This document shows positions 46,635 to 55,007 of a DNA stretch of 64,000 bases, in pieces (within the stretch, counting starts at the first letter, position 1; each line of letters begins with the position of its first letter). Source of the DNA: Paenibacillus graminis (GTDB taxonomy: Bacteria > Bacillota > Bacilli > Paenibacillales > Paenibacillaceae); the NCBI RefSeq assembly GCF_000758705.1, contig NZ_CP009287.1:4836001-4900000 (forward strand). The letters are read 5' to 3'. The position numbers and the translations under genes are program-made. The notes below the pieces were generated by a model that did not search any database, was not told the DNA's origin, and worked only from the letters and a program-made list of their open reading frames with translations.

Positions 46635-48934
46635 GCCATCATCCCTTCACCCAGCGGAAGCACTGTACCTGCGGCATCCACCTTAGTCTGCTGTCCATAC
46701 ACCAGAATGCTGGCAGTTCCGCCTCGTAAAGCTTTGAAACTTACATGCCCACTGTTCACTGTAATACCCAGCAGCACACCTTCGTACGTCACCTGGAAGC
46801 TGTAAGAAGTCCAGCGCTGCGGCAGCGTCGGGCGGAAGGAGAGACGCTCGCCGTCTGAACGCATGCCGCCGAAGCCGTACACGATATTCATCCAGGCCGC
46901 AGCAATTGAAGTGATATGCAGGCCTTCGCGGGTGTTCCGGTTGTAATTGTCCAGATCAAGCCGGGTAGCGAACTCGAAGAATTGGTAGGCCTCCTCTTCT
47001 TTGCCGATCTCACTGGCCAGAATGGAGTGGATCGACGGCGAAAGTGAGGATTCATGAATACATCTCGGCTCGTAATAATCGTAATTGGCCCGTTTGGCTT
47101 CCCGGGAGAACTCCCCATTATATAAGAACATAAACATCAGCACATCCGGCTGCTTGATCATGTCATAGCGGTATATCCGGTCGTAGGACCAGTTGGAATA
47201 CAGCGGAAAATCCGTTACTGGAATGGAATGAATATCGATGTGCGGCAGATCAAAATAACCGTCATGCTCCTCGTACACCCCGCTATCCGGCTCAAGAGGT
47301 ATCCGCATATGCTCCGCTTTGCTGCTCCAATCGGTTAATTCCTCTGTCCGGAGTCCTGTCTTCCTGATTAGTTCAGCGTAGGCATCCGGCACCTGTGTCT
47401 CCATCCCGGCTAGAGTCTCCAGCGTAAATTCGAACATTTTCTTCGCCATTAGGTTAATGTAGCAGTTATTATTCACCATCAGCTGGAATTCGTCAGGACC
47501 CATCACGCCAAAATAGCCATATTCCCCGCTGCGCTGGCCCCACTGCCCGCGGGTGGCATAGAAACGGCTGATCTGAATCAGCATTTCAGCACCTTTGCTG
47601 TACAGGAACTCCCTGTCGCCTGTGTTCTTCACATAGTGCCAGATGCCGTAGGAGACCGCCGTGCCGACATGAAGCTGGAGGTTGGAGTGCTGCCACAGGT
47701 CGCAGCTTTCGGTTCCGTCTATCGTTGCAATCGGGTAACAAGCCCCCTCGCAGTCAACCTCCTTCGCGCGTTCCATTGCCTCCGGCAGCGTTTTGTAGCG
47801 GAATTCCAGCAGGCTTTTAGCCGCTTTGGGGTTGTTGAAGATATAGAACGGCAGACAATACGATTCCGTGTCCCAGAAAGCCAGCCCCCGGTAGGCTTCA
47901 CCTGTCAGCCCTTTGGCTCCGATATTGTAGCCGGGATGATCGCCGTGATACGTCTGATAGAGCTGAAAAATACAGAAACGGATGCCTTGCTGGTTCTCGG
48001 GATCACCTTCAATAAGGATGTCGCTCGTCTCCCATATTCCGCTCCAATATGCGGATTGATCCGCGAACACCTCGGCTTCATTGCGTTTTGAGACAGCTGC
48101 CGCCAGCTCCAGCCCCTCATTCCAGAGCGCATCCTCATGACGGGAAGCCTCATGATCTCTACAATGGACAGCAAGCTTCGTATAGGAATCCTGTTTACCC
48201 TGGGTTAATTGCAGCCTAAAGGTCTGCCCGATAAAACGTTCGCGTTCTACCTTTGTGGGATGCAGTTCCTGGGAGGATTGCAGAACAAAGCCGGAAAACT
48301 GCTTGTTGCCCGTGTTCAGAGTGCTCCCCATAATGGCGGTAACACCGTCTTGTACTCCACTGCGCAGACTTCTCCACATGCTCTGGCCGCGTTCCTCATG
48401 GATGCTGCCGAAATCAAGTCCGGTGCATATCTCCACATCTCCTGAGAAATTCAGCGGTTCGAGCACAACCTGCTGCAAGCCCAGGTGGGAGTCCGTCATA
48501 CTGACCAGCCGTGTAAAAGTGAGCCTCAGCTTCTTGCCGCTCCCCAGCAGCCAAATGAATTGGCGGCTATAGGTGCCGGTGCGGAAATCCAGCCTGCGGC
48601 TGTAATCCGATATCTGGCTGTAGGCCAGATCCAGCTGTTCCCCCTCTACCGTAAGGCGCGTATGCAGCCAGTCCACCGCATTTACCATATAGCGCAGCGA
48701 ACGGATCATTCCCTTGTAATGATTGCCGATCTCCAGCTGCTCATGAAGACCATTGAAGTAGCTGCCCGGCAGGGAATCACCGCTATACCCCTCCTCGGCA
48801 TAGCCGCGCACCCCCATATACTCGTTGCCTACGGAAAAAACCGACTCCGAGGTCCGGTTCCGCAATGGATCAAAACCTTCCTCGATAACAGCCCAGGGAT
48901 CAACCTTCAGATATTTGTCAGCTACTTTTGCCAT
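46631..48934 (-). CDS. GH65 glycoside phosphorylase, second paralogue
   Basis: A 767-residue GH65 enzyme. The barrel motif is WDTESYCLPFYIF, the catalytic-acid region VMGPDEFQLMVNNNCYIN and the phosphate site IHESSLSPSIHS. It differs from its neighbour around the acid (FQLM instead of YHER), suggesting a different disaccharide. It is the first gene of the operon, with AGAAGGAGAG ahead of ATG. Its product beta-glucose 1-phosphate would feed pgmB two genes downstream. Confidence 0.85.
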   Translation of the reverse strand: MAKVADKYLKVDPWAVIEEGFDPLRNRTSESVFSVGNEYMGVRGYAEEGYSGDSLPGSYFNGLHEQLEIGNHYKGMIRSLRYMVNAVDWLHTRLTVEGEQLDLAYSQISDYSRRLDFRTGTYSRQFIWLLGSGKKLRLTFTRLVSMTDSHLGLQQVVLEPLNFSGDVEICTGLDFGSIHEERGQSMWRSLRSGVQDGVTAIMGSTLNTGNKQFSGFVLQSSQELHPTKVERERFIGQTFRLQLTQGKQDSYTKLAVHCRDHEASRHEDALWNEGLELAAAVSKRNEAEVFADQSAYWSGIWETSDILIEGDPENQQGIRFCIFQLYQTYHGDHPGYNIGAKGLTGEAYRGLAFWDTESYCLPFYIFNNPKAAKSLLEFRYKTLPEAMERAKEVDCEGACYPIATIDGTESCDLWQHSNLQLHVGTAVSYGIWHYVKNTGDREFLYSKGAEMLIQISRFYATRGQWGQRSGEYGYFGVMGPDEFQLMVNNNCYINLMAKKMFEFTLETLAGMETQVPDAYAELIRKTGLRTEELTDWSSKAEHMRIPLEPDSGVYEEHDGYFDLPHIDIHSIPVTDFPLYSNWSYDRIYRYDMIKQPDVLMFMFLYNGEFSREAKRANYDYYEPRCIHESSLSPSIHSILASEIGKEEEAYQFFEFATRLDLDNYNRNTREGLHITSIAAAWMNIVYGFGGMRSDGERLSFRPTLPQRWTSYSFQVTYEGVLLGITVNSGHVSFKALRGGTASILVYGQQTKVDAAGTVLPLGEGMMA

Positions 48935-49169
48935 GTATGAACTCTCCTTCTCCCGAGTTGTGTCCTCCGGCTTCGTGAATTAGAAACCGCGGGACGCTCA
49001 CTTCCAGCGTAGCTCTCAGGAGAAAGAAGGCCAATGTCAGACGTTAACAGAGTTATGTGCATTTTTACGGAGTTGAAAGAAACCAGCAGATTGCGTTATG
49101 ATCAAAAAAGCCAAAAAAGACTTTGACCCCGATTTCAGGCCAAAATCATATTAAATCTCACACCTTTGA

Positions 49170-49185
49170 AGTGAAAATTATCACA
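49170..49185 (+). promoter_or_regulatory. Fnr-type operator upstream of fnr
   Basis: AGTGAAAATTATCACA matches TGTGA-N6-TCACA at 9 of 10 positions. Candidate -10 elements are AATATT (49215-49220) and TATAAT (49245-49250), so the operator would be near -50 or -80. Autoregulation is plausible but the geometry is less clear than at nirB. The rest of the 355-bp gap to the GH65 gene shows no gene. Confidence 0.45.
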
Positions 49186-49289
49186 ATGTTAAAAATTCGA
49201 CACTTTTTCGGGAAAATATTCACCCATAAAGAGGAATTTCAATGTATAATTAATTTAAAATTTACTGAAAAACTGAGGGAATAAAGGGG

Positions 49290-50018
49290 ATGTCGATTAT
49301 GATAAAGGAACATTATAATGTTATCGAAGCCCACGGAAATACAAACTGTTTCTCCGAACAGAACTTTAACCGGCTTCTGGTCACAATGAAAGAGCGCATG
49401 GTGCCGGAAGGCTCTCACCTGTTTTGGGAGGGCGACTACTCGGATAAATTGTTTTATATCAAACGTGGACGTGTGAAATTAACCAAATCTACTGACGAAG
49501 GCAAAGAACTTATTCTGTATATGTATCAGGCAGGCGATATGGTAGGTCAGGCAGACCCATTCTTCAGCACCAAGCACAGCTTCACCGCCGAAGTGATTGA
49601 AGAAAGCGAAGTTGGCGTTATCGAGCAGAAGGATCTGGAGATTCTGATCTGCCAGCATTGTGATTTTGCCATTGACTTTATGAAATGGATGGGTATCCAT
49701 CACCGTCTCACACAGACAAAATTCCGTGATCTGATGATGTACGGCAAGCCTGGCGCACTCTGCTCCACGCTGATTCGGCTGGGGAATACCTATGGCGAGA
49801 AGACCGGAGACAGCATTCTGATCAACAAAAAAATTACGCATACGGATCTCTCCAACATGATCGGTGCTACCCGTGAGAGCGTCAACCGCATGCTGAGCGA
49901 TCTGCGTAAAAAAGATGCTGTGGAATATGAGAACGGCATGATCGTCATCAAGGATCTTTCGATGCTTCAGGACATCTGCCACTGTGAATTATGTCCGAAC
50001 GAAATTTGCCGCATTTAA
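49290..50018 (+). CDS. fnr: Crp/Fnr family oxygen-responsive regulator Fnr
   Basis: A 242-residue Crp/Fnr regulator. It has a cyclic-nucleotide-binding-like beta barrel (about 25-140), a dimer helix and a winged helix (about 170-220). The C-terminal cluster reads C-x2-C-x4-C (Cys232, Cys235, Cys240, with an additional Cys230), the arrangement of Bacillus Fnr, which binds a [4Fe-4S] cluster, rather than the N-terminal cluster of E. coli. The recognition helix GATRESVNRML has Arg195, Glu196 and Arg200, the CRP set for TGTGA. Matching boxes stand before nirB, pflB and adhE. An alternative start is ATG 49299. Confidence 0.92.
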   Translation: MSIMIKEHYNVIEAHGNTNCFSEQNFNRLLVTMKERMVPEGSHLFWEGDYSDKLFYIKRGRVKLTKSTDEGKELILYMYQAGDMVGQADPFFSTKHSFTAEVIEESEVGVIEQKDLEILICQHCDFAIDFMKWMGIHHRLTQTKFRDLMMYGKPGALCSTLIRLGNTYGEKTGDSILINKKITHTDLSNMIGATRESVNRMLSDLRKKDAVEYENGMIVIKDLSMLQDICHCELCPNEICRI

Positions 50019-50098
50019 TTTCCTAATACTAATACCCTCTATTCTCCTCAATGAATCATATATGACCCGGAATTACCACATCAAATTAATAGAGTGGT

Positions 50099-50130
50099 CA
50101 AGGCGCCTTGTCCGGCGTCTTTTTTTATAT
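50099..50130 (+). terminator. Terminator of fnr
   Basis: AGGCGCC-TTGTC-CGGCGTCT forms a small stem followed by seven T. Confidence 0.7.
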
Positions 50131-50193
50131 GCATACCACTGAACTGTCTCTGGCTCAGCTATTAACAAGTCCCAGGCCATGCTCATGCACGCA

Positions 50194-50231
50194 GAAACGG
50201 TACCGTCCTTGTAAAAGTACGGTACCGTTTC
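50194..50231. terminator. Hairpin between the fnr and nir terminators
   Basis: GAAACGGTACCGT and ACGGTACCGTTTC pair perfectly across a 12-base loop. It is an extra stem beyond the nir terminator on the minus strand. Confidence 0.6.
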
Positions 50232-50238
50232 TATTTCA

Positions 50239-50276
50239 AAAAAGCTCTGGGATCGAATCGATCCCAGAGCTTTGAA
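50239..50276 (-). terminator. Terminator of the nir operon
   Basis: On the minus strand, AAAGCTCTGGGATCGA and TCGATCCCAGAGCTTT form a perfect stem followed by TTT, right after the nirC stop. Confidence 0.9.
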
Positions 50277-50281
50277 AAGAG

Positions 50282-51100
50282 CTAGCTTACATGTTTTTCG
50301 GTCCTGCTGATCACGCCTGTGCGTGCTGTCCGCACCGGAGAAATCAGCCAATATGCCATGCCGACAAACACGCCTCCGCCAATAATATTGCCTAAGGTAA
50401 CAGGAATCATGTTATGAAACCATCCGGCCAGGCTGACCGTTTCCGGATGATTAGGCAGCAGCACTGCTACGCTCAGCAGCGTCATATTGGCTACACTGTG
50501 CTCATAGCCGCTCGCGATGAAGGCGAACAGACACCACCAGATCAGCACCAGCTTGGCAGTTTCGCTTTTGGCACGCGAGGACATCCACAGCGCCAGACAG
50601 ACCAGCCAGTTACAGAGAATTCCGCGGAAGAACAGCTCTGAGAAAGGCAAGCTCATTTTTTTGGCGGATGCGGTGAAGATCAGATGTTCCGCCGGAGCAG
50701 CGCTAAACAATCCCGTGCCCCGGATCAGCAGAGCCAGAACTACCGCACCGGCTACATTCCCGATAAAGACGATGATCCAATTCTTCACCGTATCCCACAC
50801 GCTGGTCCGTCCGGCAAGGGTGCTTACGGTGAAAAACATATTGTTCCCGGTGAACAGCTCCGAGCCGGCGAAGACCACCAGCGTCAGGGCAATCCCGAAG
50901 GATGTCCCCATAATCAGCGGCTGAAAAGGTGATTTAACCGCCGCCAGCGGTGCTCCCAGCGAAAAAATCAGAATAATACCGATACCCACATAAGCTCCGG
51001 CCAACAATGCGGCAAGAAAATACTTTGGCAGACTTTCATTCATTTTGTCACGTTTGGATGCTGCCGTCTCTACGATATTTTCCACACTTTGCGTAAACAC
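50282..51100 (-). CDS. nirC: Formate/nitrite transporter family channel
   Basis: A 272-residue FNT-family pentameric channel with six helices (about 28-50, 62-85, 110-132, 155-178, 190-212, 230-255). Family motifs are the slide region SPFQPLIMGTSFGIALTLVVFAGSELFTGNN and NWLVCLALW. As the last gene of the nirB-nirD operon it probably imports nitrite for the reductase, though related channels carry formate. The start is GTG with only a weak Shine-Dalgarno; a GTG or ATG inside the first 20 codons could be used instead. Confidence 0.88.
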   Translation of the reverse strand: MFTQSVENIVETAASKRDKMNESLPKYFLAALLAGAYVGIGIILIFSLGAPLAAVKSPFQPLIMGTSFGIALTLVVFAGSELFTGNNMFFTVSTLAGRTSVWDTVKNWIIVFIGNVAGAVVLALLIRGTGLFSAAPAEHLIFTASAKKMSLPFSELFFRGILCNWLVCLALWMSSRAKSETAKLVLIWWCLFAFIASGYEHSVANMTLLSVAVLLPNHPETVSLAGWFHNMIPVTLGNIIGGGVFVGMAYWLISPVRTARTGVISRTEKHVS

Positions 51101-51142
51101 CCGTCCACCCCGCCATTCCTAATTATAATTAATGATGCCAGC

Positions 51143-51463
51143 CTACAAGCTAACCGTTACACTATCTCCGTCCAGGACTACCGGGTAAACCTTCACCTTG
51201 CCGTGATCCGGGGCCTGCACTTCGCCGCTGCGCAGATCGATCTTCCAGTCATACAGCGGATCATACAGATAACTGCCGGAGATGATACCCTCGGCCAGCG
51301 GACCGCCTTTTGGATGCGGACTGCGGTTCTCTATAGCATGAATATCTCCGTCAGAGGTGCGGAATATTGCCAGCTCCACCCCTCCCGCAACGACAACCCG
51401 GCCAATCTGCAGCAGGAAGTCCTGCACTTTGCCTACAGCATATTCTTGTGTCGCAGTTTTCAT
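51143..51463 (-). CDS. nirD: Nitrite reductase small subunit
   Basis: A 106-residue Rieske-fold partner of NirB. The region that binds a [2Fe-2S] cluster in true Rieske proteins reads NRSPHPKGG and YDPLYDWKID: both cysteines are replaced (Ser and Asp) and the second His by Asp, so no cluster is expected. That state is known for NirD of enterobacteria. It lies 30 bases after nirB and 42 before nirC. Confidence 0.92.
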   Translation of the reverse strand: MKTATQEYAVGKVQDFLLQIGRVVVAGGVELAIFRTSDGDIHAIENRSPHPKGGPLAEGIISGSYLYDPLYDWKIDLRSGEVQAPDHGKVKVYPVVLDGDSVTVSL

Positions 51464-51493
51464 CGTGCTCTCTCCTCCTTAAGTCGGTATGGG

Positions 51494-53920
51494 TCAGACT
51501 CTTGTCTGCTCGAACAATGCGGTACGCGTCTCTTGGTCATCCAGCATTTTTTTCCATGGATCAGAAACCTGTGCCAGGGCAAAATCAATCCGGGCCGCCA
51601 GCTCCTTGCGGTTGTCTTCGTTGTCCAGAATCACCTGCTGAATCTGCACAAGTCCCATGCGTTCCACCCACTCGGAGGTCCGCTCCAGATAATTGCCGGT
51701 CTCACGGTAATACTGCATGACGGCTGAGCAGACCTCAATCAGCTCTTCATCGGTTTTCACTTTGCAGAAGGAGTCCGCGATCCGCGGCTTGATTCCGCCG
51801 TTACCGCCAATGAAGATTTCCCAGCCCCCATCGTTGCCGACGATGCCGATATCCTTAGTACAGGATTCTGCACAGTTGCGCGGGCAGCCGTTAACCGCCA
51901 TTTTGAACTTGGCCGGAAAATCAAGACGTTCGTATTTACGCTCAAGCAGCGCCCCCATACCCATAGAATCCTGAGTGCCAAACCGGCAGAACTGGGAACC
52001 TACACAGGTTTTTACAGTACGGAGCGATTTCGCGTAAGCATAACCCGACGGCATATCAAGCTCTTCCCATACCTTGGGCACATCCTCTTTTTTGACTCCA
52101 ATCAGGTCCAGACGCTGTCCTCCGGTTACCTTCACTACTTTTACATCATATTTCAAGGAAACATCGGCAATCCGCTTCAAATCCTCCGGTGTTGTTACCC
52201 CGCCATACATGCGCGGCACAACCGTGAAGGTGCCATCCTTCTGAATATTCGCACTCATCCGTTCATTGACGAAGCGCGATTCCTTCTCATCCTCATGCGT
52301 ATCCGGGTAGAGCATACCGAGATAATAGTTCACGGCCGGACGGCATTTCGAGCAGCCCTCAGCCTGCTTCCAGTCCAGCACATGCATGACCTCTTTGGTC
52401 GTTTTCAGGCCTTTCGCGGTGATTTCGGCCACAATTTCGTCCCGGCTCAAGGTGGTGCAGGCGCAGATTCCCTGTTTGGCACTCTGCTGGAAGCTGTCTC
52501 CGAGGACAAACTGCAGGATCTGCTCTACGACAGGCTTGCAGCCGCCGCAGGAACGGGTAGCTCCGGTGCAGGCCTTGATCTCATCCACAGTCGTGAAGCC
52601 ATTCTCCGTTACGGCATCGACAATGGCTTTTTTGGTCACGCCGTTGCAGCCGCAGACAATCTCTTCATCCGCCATCGTCTCTACCGACATGCCTTTCTTC
52701 GCTCCGCCTCCGCCGCAGCAGCCGGTGCCCATAACCTCGCTGTATATCTCGTCGGTCATCTCTGCACCCTGCTTCACCAGCTTCTGCAGATTGGCCGATT
52801 CTGTGACATCACCGAACAGAACTGCTCCGACAATCGTGTTGTTTTTGAGCAAAATCTTCTTATAGGTCCGCTTCCATTCATCTTTGGACGAGATGACCGT
52901 ATGCTCAGCGGTTTCCGTGAACTCACCGGCTGAGAAAACATCCACTCCGGAGATTTTCAGCTTGGTGGCAACAACCGAACCTTCATAAGGCTGAGTCGGT
53001 ACGCCGCAGAGGTGCTTCGCGAGTACACTTCCCTGCTCGAACAGCGGTGCTACCAGTCCGTAGCAGGTCCCTCTGTGTTCCGTACATTCGCCAACAGAAT
53101 ATACACCCGGCATCGAGGTTTGCAGATAATCATCAACTACAATCCCGCGGTTAACCGTAATGCCGCTCTCATGGGCCAGTAGCGTGTTGGGCTTAATCCC
53201 AACGGCCATAACCACAAAATCCGCTGCCAGCTCCGTTCCGTCACTGAAACGCAGGCCGTTCACACGCTCATCACCAGTCAGTTCAACCGTCTGTTTGCCC
53301 ATAGCAAATTTCACGCCCTGTCGCGCAAGCTCCGCCTGAAGCATCGAGGAAGCATTGTGGTCCAGCTGCCGTTCCATCAGATCTTCCAGAAGGTGGACTA
53401 CCGTTACGTCCATCCCGAGGTTCACAAGTCCTTTGGCTGCTTCCAGTCCGAGCAGTCCGCCGCCGATCACTGCCGCCGTACGGTATTGCTTGGCTGCCGC
53501 AATCATAGCATCGCAATCCGCAATATCGCGGAAGCCCACTACCCCTTCTTTGCCGCTGCCCGGCACAGGAAGAATGAACGAATTCGAGCCTGTAGCAATG
53601 ATCGCCTTGTCATAAGGAACTGACATCCCGTTATCTGTGATAATCTGCCGCGCCGCTTCATCGATTCGGACCACGGTCGTTCCTGTGTGCAGCGTAATAT
53701 TGTGATCCGCATACCACTGGCGGTCATTCAGCACGATCTCCTCTATGGTTTTACTTCCTTCAAGCACGTAGGACAGCATAATCCGATTGTAATTGGGGTG
53801 CGGCTCACTGCCGAATACAGTAATATCATAAGCGCCGCCGAGCTTCAAAATCTGCTCTACCGTCCCTACACCTGCCATGCCGTTACCAATGAGTACTAGC
53901 TTTTCTCTCTCCACTGTCAT
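51494..53920 (-). CDS. nirB: Assimilatory/respiratory NADH-nitrite reductase large subunit
   Basis: Reduces nitrite to ammonium with NAD(P)H. Of its 808 residues, about 1-320 form the FAD/NAD oxidoreductase (VLIGNGMAGVG-type FAD motif and AVIGGGLLGLEAAKGL). A BFD-like [2Fe-2S] domain follows (CGCNGVTKKA, CGGCKP), with a second Cys-containing BFD-like repeat (GICACTT, GCSKCRP). The sulfite/nitrite reductase domain has CVGSQFC and GCPRNCAESC, the siroheme-[4Fe-4S] site. ATG follows AAGGAGGGG. Its promoter carries two perfect Fnr operators. Confidence 0.96.
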   Translation of the reverse strand: MTVEREKLVLIGNGMAGVGTVEQILKLGGAYDITVFGSEPHPNYNRIMLSYVLEGSKTIEEIVLNDRQWYADHNITLHTGTTVVRIDEAARQIITDNGMSVPYDKAIIATGSNSFILPVPGSGKEGVVGFRDIADCDAMIAAAKQYRTAAVIGGGLLGLEAAKGLVNLGMDVTVVHLLEDLMERQLDHNASSMLQAELARQGVKFAMGKQTVELTGDERVNGLRFSDGTELAADFVVMAVGIKPNTLLAHESGITVNRGIVVDDYLQTSMPGVYSVGECTEHRGTCYGLVAPLFEQGSVLAKHLCGVPTQPYEGSVVATKLKISGVDVFSAGEFTETAEHTVISSKDEWKRTYKKILLKNNTIVGAVLFGDVTESANLQKLVKQGAEMTDEIYSEVMGTGCCGGGGAKKGMSVETMADEEIVCGCNGVTKKAIVDAVTENGFTTVDEIKACTGATRSCGGCKPVVEQILQFVLGDSFQQSAKQGICACTTLSRDEIVAEITAKGLKTTKEVMHVLDWKQAEGCSKCRPAVNYYLGMLYPDTHEDEKESRFVNERMSANIQKDGTFTVVPRMYGGVTTPEDLKRIADVSLKYDVKVVKVTGGQRLDLIGVKKEDVPKVWEELDMPSGYAYAKSLRTVKTCVGSQFCRFGTQDSMGMGALLERKYERLDFPAKFKMAVNGCPRNCAESCTKDIGIVGNDGGWEIFIGGNGGIKPRIADSFCKVKTDEELIEVCSAVMQYYRETGNYLERTSEWVERMGLVQIQQVILDNEDNRKELAARIDFALAQVSDPWKKMLDDQETRTALFEQTRV

Positions 53921-53975
53921 TGTTGTGCCCCTCCTTAAACCGTCTGCATTTCATCACAACACATCTGATAGTGAA

Positions 53976-54040
53976 ATTATACTGTTGATTTTCGAAAAGA
54001 CTTTGTGATTGCAATCACATTAAATGTGAAGGTTTTCACA
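53976..54040 (-). promoter_or_regulatory. nirB promoter with two perfect Fnr operators 21 bp apart
   Basis: Operators TGTGATTGCAATCACA (54004-54019) and TGTGAAGGTTTTCACA (54025-54040) match TGTGA-N6-TCACA fully. Minus-strand -10 TATAAT (53976-53981) implies a start near 53970, so the operators centre near -41.5 and -62.5: a class II site plus a second dimer two helical turns upstream. Confidence 0.8.
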
Positions 54041-54074
54041 TATTTCAGCAAGTGAACTATTCAACCTTTTGGAC

Positions 54075-54123
54075 AAAAAAATGCCAGATTCCTAAGCAAG
54101 TGAGCAATAGAAATCTGGCACTG
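54075..54123 (-). terminator. Terminator of the lipoprotein gene
   Basis: On the minus strand, GTGCCAGATTTC and GAATCTGGCA pair and are followed by seven T. It insulates the nir promoter from the gene upstream. Confidence 0.85.
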
Positions 54124-54133
54124 GACTCCTCAA

Positions 54134-54835
54134 CTAACGCAACACAAGCGCTACCTCCAAGGTATCCTGGGGTCTAAGCTTCATATCAATTCCACTGTCC
54201 AGCAGCTGCTTGCCATTGACCTTCAGCCTCCAGGCCTCATTGCTGAGCGGTTTGTAATCCATAATGCTTATCACTGTCTTATTGTCCTCGGCCAATTGAA
54301 CCATACCGCTGCCCTTCAGCACACCCCGGACAGACAAATCCTCGGAATACGGCAGCACATACGAATGAGTCATTTCCGGCTGCTCGCTTCCGCCGTTCAC
54401 GGTAAAAATGACCGGCTGCAGCTCAGACCCGGCTGCAGCGGGTTCTGCCGCAATAAGTATGCTGTCGCTGCGGTCAACACTGCTGTTCCAATCCATTATT
54501 TTTTTGCCGTTCAATTGTATTTCCCAAATCCACTCGGGACTCAGAGATACTTTGTTGACCGTCAAGAGACTGTACCCGTCATCGGCAAATGTAGCTACCC
54601 CACTTTTTTTAAGCAGTTCAATAAGCGGCATGCCATCCTTATAGGCCTCGCTTATCTGTCCCCCCGAGCTTCCGGCCAGCTCGCTGTCACCGACACGCAG
54701 CGAAAACGCAGGTCCTGCATTTCCGGCTCCGCCATCGTTCCCCTCGTTCTGGGCGCCAAGAACCGAAGAACAGCCGCCCAATATTCCGAGTACTAATATT
54801 CCCAGACAAATGCGCCACACCCATTTCGCGGACAT
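54134..54835 (-). CDS. Putative lipoprotein with two DUF4430-like repeats
   Basis: A 233-residue exported lipoprotein (lipobox ILGGC, Cys22). The mature part contains two similar units: LLKKSGVATFADDGYSLLTV..W.IQLNGKKI and VLKGSGMVQLAEDNKTVISI..W.LKVNGKQL. Each has the pattern of DUF4430/SLBB-like beta-grasp domains found in transcobalamin-like and surface proteins. A ligand cannot be named. It has its own terminator and sits alone between nirB and ric. Confidence 0.7.
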   Translation of the reverse strand: MSAKWVWRICLGILVLGILGGCSSVLGAQNEGNDGGAGNAGPAFSLRVGDSELAGSSGGQISEAYKDGMPLIELLKKSGVATFADDGYSLLTVNKVSLSPEWIWEIQLNGKKIMDWNSSVDRSDSILIAAEPAAAGSELQPVIFTVNGGSEQPEMTHSYVLPYSEDLSVRGVLKGSGMVQLAEDNKTVISIMDYKPLSNEAWRLKVNGKQLLDSGIDMKLRPQDTLEVALVLR

Positions 54836-54963
54836 TTCCGGCACCGCCTTCTTCCGCCCGCTCTCAGTCTCTGCTGCTGCTCAGGCATGTCTTGATGATG
54901 TACATAGTCTTTTTAAGAATAACGTAAACGGATGCTATTCTCAAATATTCCTGCCGCCATGCC

Positions 54964-54992
54964 TATAAAAAAAGTCCCCTAAGGGACTTGTG
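54964..54992 (-). terminator. Terminator of ric
   Basis: On the minus strand, AAGTCCCTTAGGGGACTT folds into a tight hairpin followed by TTTTT. Confidence 0.85.
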
Positions 54993-55007
54993 AAACTGCT
55001 CAAGATT

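Noticed and set aside
50194..50273. Two strong hairpins as a small RNA or attenuator
   Set aside because: They are best explained as stacked terminators between the convergent fnr and nir units.
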